This document shows positions 10,371 through 23,322 of a stretch of DNA of 64,000 nt, in pieces. Under the pieces are notes generated by a model. That model did no database searches and was not told the DNA's origin. It was given only the letters and a program-made list of their open reading frames with translations. The first letter of the stretch is position 1. Each line of letters starts with the position of its first letter. The position numbers and the translations under genes are program-made. The DNA comes from Polytrichum commune (lineage: Eukaryota; Streptophyta; Polytrichopsida; Polytrichales; Polytrichaceae), in the NCBI GenBank assembly GCA_950295325.1, contig OX485803.1, positions 11,842,001 through 11,906,000 of the forward strand, given 5' to 3'.

Positions 10371-13300
10371 TGAGGAACACACTCTCTGTGAATCCTTGAG
10401 CATGTAAATTGAGAGATACCCAACGATTTCGACACTTCACATGTGTTATGCCCATGTTGCAACAAGGCTATAGCATTCAACCTCATTTCTTTTAGTAATG
10501 CTCTCATGGGCAGAGAAACCTTCACAATTATAAAAGAGAATGTCTTAAGAGATCACACTACTAACCAAAAGTGAGAGGAAATACCCTAGGCAGTTTTGTG
10601 AACTTGTTCTTGTAGTTGAAGATTAGTGATGAAAACAATTCCAAAATGAGTCAATAGACCTAAGTTCATCCATAATGCAATTTCTCTCTCGTTGCTACAG
10701 TACTCGAGCGAAAATCTGGAAGGATGATAGCCAACTGGGTTGCACAACTGAACTGATTTATGGTTTGACAAAAAGATATATATTCTTCCAAATTCGACTT
10801 CCCAAAATTTGTTGTTTTGTTGATTGACTCAATTTTGAAAATCACTGTACGTTTTTTTAGAGTTACTTACAGGTGAAAGGGCACACATGTCGGTACATCG
10901 CCCTACTCTTTAAGTGCTTTTAACAAGGTTATGCTATATGCTCCCATTCTTTCGATGAAATAGTCATCGTTAGTGTTAAGGATTTTGGCGGTGGTGTGAG
11001 CCAATAACTTGGAGTGAAAGCTTCAACTCCGGGAAACCAAAAGCAACCAACACGAGGTTCCTCAAAAACCACAATTTCCACGTCACACAAGCCATGTGCT
11101 CCTCCCACGCTAACTTAAGTTGGTGTTTATTAGAATTATTGTGTAAACCAACTAAATAGGCCTCTCTATGATTGTATTTAGAGCAATTGCATTGGGTGCC
11201 TAACTTTGCCACCCACCCATCCACCAACTTAGTTTCCCCGCCAATTGACTCATGGCAAATTGGAGCCCTTGTGTTGGCCGCCATAAATGCGGTGCACAAC
11301 CTTGAGAGTAGTGAAGCTCCTCGTCTCAAAGGCACCCACAATCGATCTTTTGTGGTTAGTCAAAATTTGTCAAGGTTTGAGGTGCAAGGTCCACACACTT
11401 GGTGATAGGCCATATGACCATTTTGACACCAAATGTACATGTTGACTTAGCCATAGATAACCTTCATACTTGGTAAGAGCCCCTAGCTACTAGCTACTTG
11501 GATTGGCCAAAAGAAAACGGACAAAACCAAATATTAACAAACATGGAGACTTTTTGTTGTGGGGTGGTAGGGATGGTGTACTTTAAACACTAATGTCCAA
11601 TGCGACCATATTTTGGTCGTGAGTAGTTTGTTCTAGCCCCTTTGACACTAGTTTGGATGGTTACTTGACTATTTCAACTATTCTTTTTGTTCATGCTCAA
11701 ATCTGCTACATTTTGTCACGTGGATCATTTTGATTGAACATAGTTAGTTATTTTTGATTAATTCAAATATGGGAGTATGCTCTCAATTGGTTTATAGTGG
11801 AACCGGTCCAAGAACCTATACTTGACATTTGTCACCTCCGCAATTTAAGGGCAACATATCCTAGACATGGTTTATGTTGATCCCTATGTGCAAATGCTTC
11901 CTAATTGAATGGAAAAAATTGCTTGACACTCAAACGCAAGATATCTTAAATATCTACCGTTGGAATTTTTAGTTGGACATGTGTTGGTGGGTGTCAATCA
12001 TGTGGAAGGTGCATATTTGTGGCACCCCTACCTCAATTGCAAAGCTTGCCAAAAAATCACAAAATAATGATTTCAAGATTTATGAGCTGATTTGAGTAGG
12101 TATATTGGCCCTCTTTTGAATGAGGGTAACTTTTTGTCACTTGGAGATAGTTTGAGTGAAGGTTCGATCAAAAACCCAACCCTAATATAATTTCTAAATT
12201 GTTGCGCCTCAAGACCGCTATTGACATTCTTATTATAATCACCTACATAAGAAAACTTTGGCATTTAAATATTGGAACGTGAGTAGTCACCTCTAAGCTG
12301 CAAACATATAGATTGTTGGATTTGCCAAAAAAAAATTAGATCTTTAGCTATGGTTGTTGAAGTTGAGGTCAGATTTCATGGGCAAAATTGAGGGAAATTG
12401 GGCGTGGGAAGTTAAGGGTTAAGATATATGCGTCTTAAATGGATAGTTTTTGTTCTTTGTCATGTTCCTCAACTTATGTTTTGAAAATAGCATTTTCTTT
12501 TTGGTGGGATCTGCGAATGTGATCTGAAATGTGCACAACAATATGTGAAATTTTATGAGCTCCCATGTTTTTATTTTTTAAAGCCTAATGTTTGATTCAT
12601 AAAATGATTAGCTATGTCCTCACAACCATGTTGATTAATGAATTTATAATGGTTAACAACTTTTGAGAATTTGGTAATTTTAGAGATCGCCAACATGCGT
12701 GTAATAAAATCTCACTTAGATAAAGTATCATCTCATTGCTTATTGCTTAAGATTGTCTGAAACAATATTGTCAATATCATTGACAAAATGAAAGCGAATG
12801 AGGAATGCTCTAGCTATGGAAATACTTGAGCATCACAAATCCATGGCCACCATATCTATAACCATATTTCGAGGGCTAACCTCTCAATTCCAATACCTAA
12901 CCAATACATTTCAACCCCCGAAAGAATTTAAACCATGAGCTTACTAGAGTTACAATTATGGTATGCCCTAATACCAAGACTAAACTTATATAAAGTTTAT
13001 ATAATGCCAATACAAAAATGGTCTTGCCCACCTCCCGTAGGGCCTTATCCGATTGCATGGGATCCACCACGGTTTGAGCTTGAGCTTGTCATTCTTGAGA
13101 AGTTGCATGTTGTATCTTGAGATAGAGAGAGTTGTTACTATGTAGCATTCTTGTACATGACATATTGTCACTTTAGAAGATGTTATAAGATGTTCTTTTG
13201 CTCATGAACCTCTTGTATTCACCATGGAAATTGGATGAGAGTATCTTGAAGTTACGCAAGTGTGTTGGGAGAGGACTATTCTAAGAACCTTGCATACTTG

Positions 13301-13435
13301 TCAAAAATTAGGAGTGAATACTTGTACGTGTTTTTACATTCTAATTTGTTTGGTTTCCCACGCGATGTGTTGTGTGTAGAGATATGTATTTCCATGACAA
13401 GCACATATACATGGAGATCTTAATTTCCAAATTCG
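10371..13435. other. No gene seen; 3 kb of unassigned intergenic sequence
   Basis: A pair of overlapping frames near 10976-11405 (121 and 77 codons on opposite strands) show no recognisable domain. Nothing else stands out. No RNA gene, tandem repeat or clear TIR pair was recognised. Confidence 0.4.
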
Positions 13436-13439
13436 GAGT

Positions 13440-13720
13440 TCATTGACCAGATGTTGCCTATTTTAGAGGTGGTCAAAGTTCATTGACCATATGATGAGTG
13501 TCTCATAAATGAGCTCGCATGTCATTTAAAAAAGCATGTTTGGTTTGGGGTGTTGTCCACATAACTAAAAATAGTTGATCCTTATAATGAGCAGTACCCA
13601 TGAGCAAGAAAGTTTTAGTAACCTTCTATTCATTCCGAACCATCGTTCTCCTTAAAACCAAAAAAAAATTGAATCGGATTTGCACCTATCTATTCTTAAA
13701 ACATAAACAAAAATCTTCAT
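13440..13720 (+). repeat. Dispersed repeat family E, partial copy
   Basis: Shares TTTTAGAGGTGGTCAAAGT, CATTGACC, GTTGTCCACA, GTTCTCCTT and TTTGCACCTATCTATTCTT with the longer copies at 15278-15950 (same strand) and 58500-59200 (opposite strand). Confidence 0.6.
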
Positions 13721-14690
13721 GCCAAGTGGGGGCCGTAGAAGAAGACGTGACGTAGCTCCATAGTCATGTTTTTATCAATGTACAACATTCCTAGATTTGC
13801 ACTCAACATGAAGCTCTACATGTTACATTATAGAAGATCATGTCTACTTTATGATTGGTGTCCAGTTCAAACTCATGTACCTTATATACTTATAAAACAA
13901 CTAAATAGACTTCACCGAGTACCCCTCCCATATTCCACATGAGCTAAGAGATGCAACACTTTAGCAAACGTTCCATATAATAGAAGCTCCAACTTGGTTG
14001 ACATGACGTCCTCAAATGAAACGAATCCATAAACGCCAACAATGAGATGTTTGGTGGGTGCTTTTGCATGGAACACGCTCATGTTGACATTCACTTTTGG
14101 CAACATAAATCTCCTAAAAAATATCAAAAGCTCTTCATTCAAAGTGTACCACACCTACTTTAAAAAACACGGCCGACAACCACAAGAGTGTCCGTCACCA
14201 AATGGATGAGTCCCATTTTCAATTTCATCTTGACAACAACAACAACAACAACAAAGCATATAGGTGCATGTATCATTGACCTCGAATGGTCTCTCTAGGC
14301 TCCAAATACCAATGGACCTCAACTATACGCACTTCTAGTCAACACTTGCCGTTAGTAGTCAACTTCTTATTAGCATCTCTTTCTTCAACTTAGTTCTTGA
14401 GCCATACACAATTTGATTACGCCCCAATTTTCAATGCTTTGATACTTAGTTGATTACTTATGAAGGATCACATTATACGAGTCTAGCTTTTTGACTCGTT
14501 GTCAAGAATAAGGCTTTTGACTCTTTGAAGATGTGTTGGGCCAACATGTTGTTACCATGATATTTGACCCTATAGAATACCAAATGGTAACATATCTTAG
14601 ATTCATGGTCCACCCTACAACATCGTCTTATAAAAATGTCATTTGGATTCTAAGAACGCGTGTTGTTGGACAAACCTCGTGCTTCTTTTG
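13721..14690. other. No gene seen; CAA microsatellite at 14231-14254
   Basis: About seven CAA triplets occur at 14231-14254. An 80-codon minus-strand frame (13912-14154) has no recognisable feature. Confidence 0.45.
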
Positions 14691-15230
14691 ATTAAGGTGG
14701 CATGCCTTAGACGGATACCTTTTCTCTCCACACCAACTTCTCATAGGATATGAAACACTTAACTAGTGCAAGATGATTGGCACATCCAAACCATGTTTAT
14801 AGCCATTTCCCTCATAATTTTTAGAGCTCACACAAATATCTCAATCGTTTTCAAAGTGAACATTCTTGTGTTCATTACGTGGTCATATAGGTCTATGCCC
14901 AATGATGTTGACTATTGTAGTACCTTTACCACTTTGGCACTACTTGAACTATTTGTAGATAGCATTGAAATTTTTGAATTTTTGTTTTTACATATTAATA
15001 ATTAATATGAAAGAGACAATTCCTCCTTTAAATCCGGGATTTTGTGTCTTTAAATAAAATTATAATATTAGATCACCTTGTACATAGCCGAAGTGGTAAA
15101 GTGTTGAGACTATAATTTTTAGCATATTATGAGCACGTAGTCTAATCTCTTTCAAACACATGTCTTTGTGGTGATAGTTCTTAGATCCACACCCAACACA
15201 TACCACTCAAATATAGGTGTCTGAATTATT
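14690..15230 (+). repeat. Dispersed repeat family D with an internal insertion
   Basis: Outer parts match family D (TTTTTAGAGCTCACAC, AAAGTGAACATTCTTGTG, ATGTTGACTATTG, then GTAGTCTAATCTCTTTCAAA and CTCAAATATAGGTGTCTGA). About 170 bp between 14920 and 15120 is absent from other copies. It carries partly inverted ends (CTTTACCACTTTGGCA at the left, TAGCCGAAGTGGTAAAG at the right), consistent with a small inserted foldback element. No clear target duplication was seen. Confidence 0.5.
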
Positions 15231-15277
15231 GTTGTATACGATTTGGGCACATATACCTTCACCCTTTATTGCCAAAG

Positions 15278-15950
15278 GGTGCAATTCAATGAACTTGAAA
15301 TTTTCATACCACCCTCAATGTCCAGAGCAATTCCATCCACTATCACCAACACACTTTATGATCAACCACATGAATGTGCAAACCGACTTCTTTATGACAT
15401 TTTGCAAAGAATTTTTTCTTTATACCAACAAAATTTGAGAAAATCTAACGGTTGTAGAGTTGAAGTTCTCAAGTTGGGGCAACTAGTAGAAATCATGTTT
15501 TTTTATAATAAAATAAAATAAAATAAGTTGACATGATGGTGGACGAGGACCCTCAAATGTTTTTTTTATTAATATGTAATACGTTTTTGGAGTACACTTA
15601 TTTAAGATTTTGATTCTTTAGAATTGGAGTTCATATGCCTATACTAGAGGTGACCAAAGTCATTGACCGGATGATAACTGTCTACCAATTTTGAAACATC
15701 TTAAATGCGTTGGGACGTTGCCCACACTGCTAACGATGATTGATCTTGCAACATGCAACACTTTCAGACATAAAATTTTGCTTCCTCCATCAAGTTGCAG
15801 CGACCTTCTACAAGCTTCAAAAAAAAAACTTCAAAGCATTGTTCTCCTTCAAATGAAAATGAAATCAACTGAGATTTGCACCTATCTATTCTTGAAACAA
15901 TATTTATGTCACCCTTAAGACTATGAACAAAGCGGAGTTTCAATGATAAA
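15278..15950 (+). repeat. Dispersed repeat family E, long copy
   Basis: Colinear with the reverse complement of 58500-59200. Shared blocks include TTTTCATACCACCCT, ACACTTTATGATCAACCAC, GTTGTAGAGTTGAAGTTC, AAGTTGGGGCAACTAG, AGAGGTGACCAAAGTCATTG and TTGCACCTATCTATTCTTGA. The ends are indistinct and I see no open frame conserved between copies, so the class is unresolved. Confidence 0.65.
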
Positions 15951-16352
15951 ACATATCACATTCCATTTCTACGCAGTTCGTAATACTAATTATAAATATC
16001 ACGATCTAGTGGGAGAGGTCAATGCCAAAGCTTAATGCTTGATTGCACACATGCACTACATAGACTTGCACATACACTATTTGGTACTACAAAGGGATAC
16101 AAGACATCTCCAAAGTGCAATACTAAATAATATGTTGGTCTCCGCATGGCCTACTCTAATAAGCTCGCCATGCGGAATCATTGCCAAGTCACATTTAAAG
16201 CGTATCATGGGAAGTTTGACTAACAATTGTTCTACAATGATATATGGAATTAGGTTGCCTTTGCAAATAAGTTGCTTCTTTACATTGGGTCACAAATCAC
16301 AAAAAAATTGTAACCTTGTTTACTCATCCATACAGGAATCACAATATAAAAT

Positions 16353-16354
<2 letters not shown>

Positions 16355-16415
<61 letters not shown>

Positions 16416-16416
16416 A
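16355..16416. repeat. CA microsatellite followed by a poly(A) run
   Basis: About 20 CA dinucleotides run into roughly 22 A. The histidine/threonine and lysine runs in frames across it are artefacts. Confidence 0.95.
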
Positions 16417-19078
16417 CACATATTTTGTTATTGTGGTAGTGAACATTCAAATTAGTGTGGAATGTTTATTTTATTGGCACAAATTGAAAAATCCATTGCA
16501 AGAAAGGAACTAAAATACAACCACCTTTGGAGAATCAATGCAAACTGAGGGGAAATCAAGAAATAATACTCCGGGTCACAATAAGACCTTTGACCCCTCC
16601 GAATTGAGTCGAATTCATTAAGAACGTCCTAGTAGGCCACGTTGGGGGCCTTTTCCATAATCAATCCTATCATAATCTTGCAGGAAGTCCCAAGTGACTT
16701 GGCGTGCTCAATGGGCCATTGCATATCATTAAACACCAGATCATTTCGTTGGCAAATTAGTGTGGAACGTCGACATATTAGTGTGGGGCAACTCAATTGC
16801 ATGTATACATTTGGAAATAAGGGCTCACCTGGCAAGGTAGAGTAGAGTCCTACTTATTCTCTGCCACATAAGAGGCTTGTTTTGTTGGCAATCTAACCTT
16901 AGGTAATAGGCTTATAGGGACATTGGCAGGTGAACTAAATTGCCATGGAATGTCGGGAGTTGGGAAGTGTGCACTCCCAAATCCGCAACATTTACAACAT
17001 GAATAACTGATGGTGATTCTAGGTTTAGTTTTTTTTAAAAGTTGTTCACTAATTAGGGCTGTTTTACACATGTGACCAATTAAGGGCAATGGTCCGCAAA
17101 CCATGATAAAGAGAAATCCTAAATCATTTGTTGAAAGCCATGGTGTAAGACGGACTTGGGATGAGTTTCTGTGTAAGCCGTTCGTGCATTAGATTCTAGC
17201 GGGAATAAGCACAAACTCGTTCAAATGTAGAGTAGAGGCACCCATAACCGTTATGCGTCAAATTTGAAAAAGTGTAAGGTAGTGCAATTTTTTGATGTGT
17301 AGGAAGATAGTGTGGAGGAGGTATTTTCTTTTACCAATGTCTACAATATGTCATATGCGCTCATTTGAACCGCTTATTCCTCCTCACTCTAGCACTCAAA
17401 ACTAGGACATATGTCATGTCACTATTGATTCCGGCCTGATCAAAATCAATCATGACTTGATTGACATTCAATCCCAACCTAATTGAAATTCCAATACCCT
17501 ATAGATTGCCGACGGGGTCATGCTCGGGAATAGATGCCTCTACTATAGATGGAATATGGTGGGGTAGGGTTCGTATGTGCCAACTAACTACTCTCATCTT
17601 CTCAAATCCGGGCCCACCTACTAACCTCCTCCTCCAGGTTACCGAGCATGGACCTCCTCCTTCAATCCTTCGGTGACCGACACTTATAGGTTAAAAAAAA
17701 AATGCTTTAGTGTCCACATAGAAGTCTAGTGGCCCATGTCCACAACCCTCCACATTATAGTAAACCACCATAATGTGATCGGTTGGTTGCTTGTGCTTAT
17801 TTACATGAGAACACCTCCAACCCACTATTATCTAGAATTTAGCGGCTAAGCAACCTACATGGGAACTCACCCTTAGACTGGGACATAGTTTCTTCAATTG
17901 AAAAATGAATAAATAAATTTTTTTAATATGTTGATTAAAATATACTTTCATAAATGGATTTTTTAAACATGATCACCTAATTCTTGCTAAGGCAACTTAT
18001 TCATGTAACCTCACCACAAATCTAGGTGATCATCAAAGATTATTTGATTTTGGACATGTAAGATTCCATGTCACTCTCTCATATATTGTCTGACATACTC
18101 ACCATGGTCACTCTTATTTTTTATGACCTTGTGTAAGAGGAAATGGGACCGCCACTCATTCTTAACTAGTGAGAGATTCTAAAAAAACAATATTCACAAG
18201 AATTAGTCATTAGTGTAAACAAGCCCTTACTATCGTGTGTAAGTTTATGTATGTCACATTAGTTTATACCTATTTTGTGATCGTTAAGGGTGTTGCATGA
18301 GTGCTTTACAAAACTCCTTAATTTTCAAGCGCTCCTTACATCCTTAATAGACCTCAAGATCATGCATTAAGGTGGTTCACGTTATTAGTTATGTTCTATA
18401 GACATCGATCCCTTCTAGGGTTGGTTCATTTACCAATTGTATTCTTTAAATCATACCAACATAGAAACAAATAGAAGAAGAAGTAGGCTCTCACATATGA
18501 CGCAGAGTCGAACACATATGCTATGAATATGTTATTACCAATGCAGTTGGATGAAGGGGCTTCAATGTAAAAAAAAATCCACTAAAAAAGATTGAGGGCC
18601 AATTTCGAATTCCACTTGAACCCACTCAAAATTCATCAAGGATTTCTAATGTCACGGAACCAACTCATCCAAAGACATAAAACTAGGGAATTGTTAAATC
18701 GATCATGTAGTTTGTTAAACCTACCACAAAGACATGTTGTATGGTCACACGACTTGTCAAATTTTGATTGTTCATCACACACATGAAGAGGAGTAATACA
18801 TGTTAGATTTAATAAACTTGGCCAACTTGGATGGCAAGTCAAAGCCTAGTCGACACCTTACACATTGATTGTGGTCATTTTAACTAGTGTGTGGTTGATT
18901 AAACAACCCCCTAACTAAAATAATAGGCTATATAATAGTTTGTGACTGTGTTTTCACCTTTAGAATAGATGACTTCCATATACCACCAAGCTCTAGCTAA
19001 TTCGATGTCACATGCAACTATATTGTCACTTCCCCTCTCTTCTTCTTCCAACAACCCTTTATAATAAGCTACATTCTA
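16417..19078. other. No gene seen
   Basis: Short overlapping frames only, several in near-complementary pairs on both strands, which is typical of non-coding DNA. No repeat family recognised elsewhere in the window maps here. Confidence 0.4.
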
Positions 19079-19080
19079 TA

Positions 19081-19154
19081 CTCCCTTCGTCCCAAAACGA
19101 TTGTCCTAACATAAAACTTCGGGGGGTAGGACAATCATTTTGGGATGGAGGGAG
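19081..19154. mobile_element. Stowaway-type MITE (Tc1/mariner), 74 bp, TA target duplication
   Basis: Flanked by TA on both sides (19079-19080 and 19155-19156). The left end CTCCCTTCGTCCCAAAACGA and the inverted right end CTCCCTCCATCCCAAAATGA differ at three positions, and the inverted repeats extend over 28 bp to ATTGTCCTA. The CTCCCTCCGT-type terminus with a TA duplication is diagnostic of the plant Stowaway group, mobilised in trans by mariner-like transposases. Only about 18 bp separates the arms, so this is close to the minimum size. Confidence 0.9.
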
Positions 19155-19156
19155 TA

Positions 19157-20430
19157 TCATTTGAGCCTCATTTGACCCTGCATATGGCATCAAGACATGG
19201 AATCTAGACATGGAAACTACAAATGAACAAGTTGCCCACTGGTACACCCTAGTGCCCCTAATATCACGCTTATGACAACTAAAGTGCATGTGATATTAAG
19301 AAAGTATGTAGTGTTAGCATGGATGCATGATAATAAAGAATTAGTGTAGCATATGACATTCCGGAATATCACAAACTCAACATTACAATTACGACACTAA
19401 TGACAAAACGACATCATGATGCGTGCAAGTGTGTGGTTTGGATTCTTTGATGGATTACTTTAGTATTAAAAACCTATGATATATGAGAGGGAAATGTGAC
19501 AACAAGGAGGGAGATTTAAATTGAGAACATTTGCTCCCTAGGGTTCGGGATATAGAGAGGGAGCAACATTAAGAAGGGTGATATTACAAAGGTTAGGGTG
19601 TAGTCGAGTGGCTTATAGGTACAAATATAGTTTGGTTATCATATTTGTAGAACTTTAGGACAAGTGGCAAGTTTCAAGACCGTTCCTTTTTGTCCCTCCT
19701 TGATTTCCACACCACATTGAAGTTTGGTGTGGAGTGGAGGATCAAAGGTTCAAACTTCAAACACAAAGGTCAACTCTTAATTCTAATACATAGTATATTG
19801 AATGAGGATCAATTCCCATAACATTACGGAGATGTGTTAAGTTACCATGATTTTAGATTTAGTATGAAGCAGTGTGATTTCAACACTTGGAATCTTTATT
19901 CTCGATTCTATTATTGGACCGATGAACACAACACATGAGTTGAGTAATGTTATGCCCAAAATCTAACTTGAATCTCTGTATTGGAATGATAATTGTTTCA
20001 AAAAACATGAAGCCAAAAAGCTTCGGGGATTTGAATTGACTTATATCAAGGTGGAGTAAACACAATGTTAATCTCCTAGAGTAACAAAGTGCAGTGGCCT
20101 TTGTGAGACCTTGTGTGAGACAATGGTTATAACCCCTAAAAGTTGAGAAGACATTTTTCTCCGAGCAATCACCTCTGCATAACAATACCAACGTAATGTT
20201 TACAATACAATCTAATGATTTGGGACATGTGAAAAGTTGATTTATTATTATTATTTGGGTAAACAACTACAACTAGATCCATCATTAGAGGTATGTTTCA
20301 TTTTAAATAAGTTGTTGAATTGAGATACAATGTCTTAAGTGATTTTGGGTAAATTTTGCTTTGGCCTTAGGGGGTTCATATCAACATGGTGATCCAGTTG
20401 GTAAAGGACATGAAGCAACTAGCTACACTA
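19157..20430. other. No gene seen
   Basis: A 128-codon minus-strand frame (19880-20266) has no recognisable domain, signal or repeat and I do not support it as a gene. The rest is unassigned. Confidence 0.4.
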
Positions 20431-20435
20431 AATAT

Positions 20436-21310
20436 TATATTTAGTGTCATATGACATCTTATGTCATTGTAGTAACTTTTTAGTGACACTTTCTATAAAT
20501 AAGTTTATGAATATTGTCAATCCAACATACTTTCAGTTCATCCAAATGCCAATTATTGAGTCAAGGTTTTGGTATACTTTGCATCCTAACAAATATGTGA
20601 TGATATATTGTAATGGATGATTGAAATTTAGATGAAAAATCACTTAGTAAGTGACAGTAATTGCAACAGTGTAAATCTATAATCCCAATTTTGTTTTTAC
20701 AAGGAATGACAAATAATGTTAGATTAACATTTAGTGTTGCTGACACTACACCAGGGTTTCCAATTAGTATTGAGCAAGACAATTAGAATCGGTGACAATG
20801 AATACAATTACTTAGTGTAGTGCTTCATTACGGAACACTAATCTATCCAATTCATGGCCTCCCACTAGCTAACTAACATACAACTTTACAAAAATGTTTT
20901 CCTTTATTCACATTTGTAGTTTACATCACTACACAGTTTGTGATATTCGGTGTCACTTACTATTTGGAATTACAATAGATTTCATTTCCTACCAATGAAG
21001 GTCAAATAGGTTGTTTTGGACCTTGTAGAACACAAGTGACTTTACTTAGTAAACATTCACATTCTCAATTAAAAAAGTATAGCTCTACATAACTTTGAAA
21101 AGTAAGTGACAATGACTACCATAATGATGTAGTGTGAGGGATAAATGATTCGGTTTAGTGAAAACATTCATATGCTCACCATTCAAAGATTGTCAATTGT
21201 TGTTGTGGATTACCATATTGACAAGGGTGAAGGTTGTGTTGTTCAAGAATATTTATTATTTTGTGTAGTTTATAGCACTACACAACTCTGAATAGTAACA
21301 CACACTAATT
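20436..21310. repeat. Cluster of decayed family G MITE termini
   Basis: Termini of the 27603 element type occur here: CACTAAATATTATATTTAGT at about 20438; GGTGTCACTTACTATTTGG at about 20950; and an inverted CTGAATAGTAACACACA near 21289. Boundaries of individual elements cannot be drawn with confidence. Confidence 0.4.
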
Positions 21311-22072
21311 GGGATAATCAATGTACTTATGTATGAGCGATAATTAAGCTTATTAATATAAGTTTGAACCTTTGAGCATATTTAAGGAACTCTGAGCCAC
21401 TCGCATGCCAGGTGGAAGCCAAGTGGTGAGCTTGTACTTCACGGGGGAAAGTTGTGGGCCTTGGGTTGTGTGGTGGGTATTTTGTGGGTGTTTGTGAAGT
21501 TAATTCTAGGTACAATTAGGGAGAGAGGGAACTATCATATATGAGTGTACCTCTCATTCATCCAACATAAAAGCCCCGGAATAGCATGTAACCTAGAGGG
21601 GTTTTTAATTAAGTTGATTTGACAAAGGAATTTGTTTTAAAGGTCATGAATTAGTGTACTTGAGGTCATCTGATATAAATTGGAAACAAAATTTTAGGGG
21701 GTCAAGTTCTAATGTTGGATGGATGAGAGGTATGCTCACATAAGATAACTCCCTCTCTCCCACGATTGGGAGGGTTTGTGGTAGGGACTCATTGCATATG
21801 AGTGTGTCACTCATGCATCCAACATAAATGTTATGTTTTGTGGGACTAGGTATTTGGTGAGCACTCATGATGTGTATTGTAAAGTTTTTGACAAACAACT
21901 ATAATTTATCAAAGTTCTTTTAATCATAGCCTCCTTCTTTGGAAAAAGACCATCATCTAGTTGCTTAGTAATGTCATGGGGTTGAACACTCAAAGAGATA
22001 TATATCGATTGCTCGGTATAGAGGTATTCTACATGCCATCTTATTAGTAGTGTTGAACCTCTTGTGAACATC
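21311..22072. other. No gene seen
   Basis: A loose repetition of GAGTGTxxCTCATxCATCCAACATAAA appears at about 21543 and 21799, suggesting an old duplication of about 256 bp. No supported coding frame. Confidence 0.4.
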
Positions 22073-22092
22073 AATATATATATATATATATA
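22073..22092. repeat. TA microsatellite
   Basis: Ten consecutive AT/TA dinucleotides, directly before the family F element. Confidence 0.85.
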
Positions 22093-22127
22093 TTTATTTA
22101 TATATTTGACAAAAGAACCTTCATCAA

Positions 22128-22305
22128 CATAACTTATTAGGCAGTGTGCAGTTGTTCATGTAGGCCCTTAAAATATAACCATGGGATGCCCCAACCTATT
22201 GTAAGGAGACCTAAATTAAGGTTGAGAGTGTACTTGGTTGGGGCATCCCATGCTTGTATTCTTGGAGCCCACATGAATGAATGCACAATGCTTAATAATG
22301 TTGTG
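22128..22305. mobile_element. MITE family F, copy 1
   Basis: The left end CATAACTTATTAGGCAGTGT and the inverted right end CACAACATTATTAAGCATTG form a TIR of about 40 bp that continues through CATGTGGGC. The same ends occur at 54826-54992. Related CATAACATTATT termini are at 28628 and 56097. The interior is non-coding. No clear target duplication. Confidence 0.7.
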
Positions 22306-23322
22306 AAACTGGGAAACTGAAGCATTAGTATTGAATAGAACTTGAAGTGACAAGTTCAATGGTGCACCTATAAACACCTAAACTTCAAGTGTCAATGTTG
22401 AGAGGTCCATTTTGGGCCTCAAGGTGTGGTATGTGGGGATTCAAATTACTCCTTGATATTTTCAGCTAAAAGTGTCTAAAGTGGCCATATCTAGAATTAG
22501 CATACTCATCATATGCATGTGACTATTCCAATCAAGACACACATACACACACAAAGAATTATGTACGTATGTATGTTGTATGAAGTATAAAGGAGATTTG
22601 AGCTCATATCAATGATTTAAAGGATGATCACACGTTGTACAACAAACACTAACACAAAGGGGTGCTAAATTGAGTACCATTATTTAAAAAAGGAGTAGTC
22701 TCATTATATGTCCCACGTGTTCACTCTATACGAGCTCTATAAACTACAGGTTCCATGATCAAAACCAATACCTCACAACACACAAGGCTTTACACAAAAA
22801 CAATTGCAGCTAAGATTCTATTTGATAAGAGACCATGAGGTATTGATAGTTGATTCCCTTGTATAGGCAGAATGCTTTAAGGTGGGAAGGGAGGAGAACT
22901 CCTCTAAAACAATGACAATGAAAACAACTGAAAACCCATTTTGTTAAAAAAATTCCATGTAAACTGACAATGAAGGTTTGCAAAGGTCTACATTGATCAT
23001 GTGTGAACACGCTCATTAGACTCAAATTCATATCGCATATAACTAATCAATGTTGTCGTATACGACGTTGTATCGAACATGGGATTCAATATCATATGTG
23101 AAATAACATTGCGATTTCGATACTTATCGGACATTCGTACACATTGTCACGTGTCCCATTATAACCACACCCTCGGTCCTTTGAAGGCTTAAGAATAATA
23201 ACCTTTGTCCCCAATACGGCACAATGAGCGGCCGCTATCGAGATCCCCTATCGACATTGGGTGGGCCTAGCCCGAGACATTTTCTCCATGTGCTCGATAG
23301 ACAGTGGGTGTATCGAGAGCAA
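22306..23322. other. No gene seen
   Basis: Unassigned. The last 120 bases contain several TATCGA motifs (for example CTATCGAGATC and GTATCGAGAGC) just before the tandem array. Confidence 0.4.

Noticed and set aside
15080-15125. TAGCCGAAGTGGTAAAG as a tRNA A box
   Set aside because: No B box at the right distance and no cloverleaf. An inverted relative at about 14925 fits a foldback insertion better.
16039-16455. 138-codon frame ending in His/Thr and Lys runs
   Set aside because: Its C-terminal third is the CA microsatellite and poly(A) run, and the rest shows no domain or conservation.
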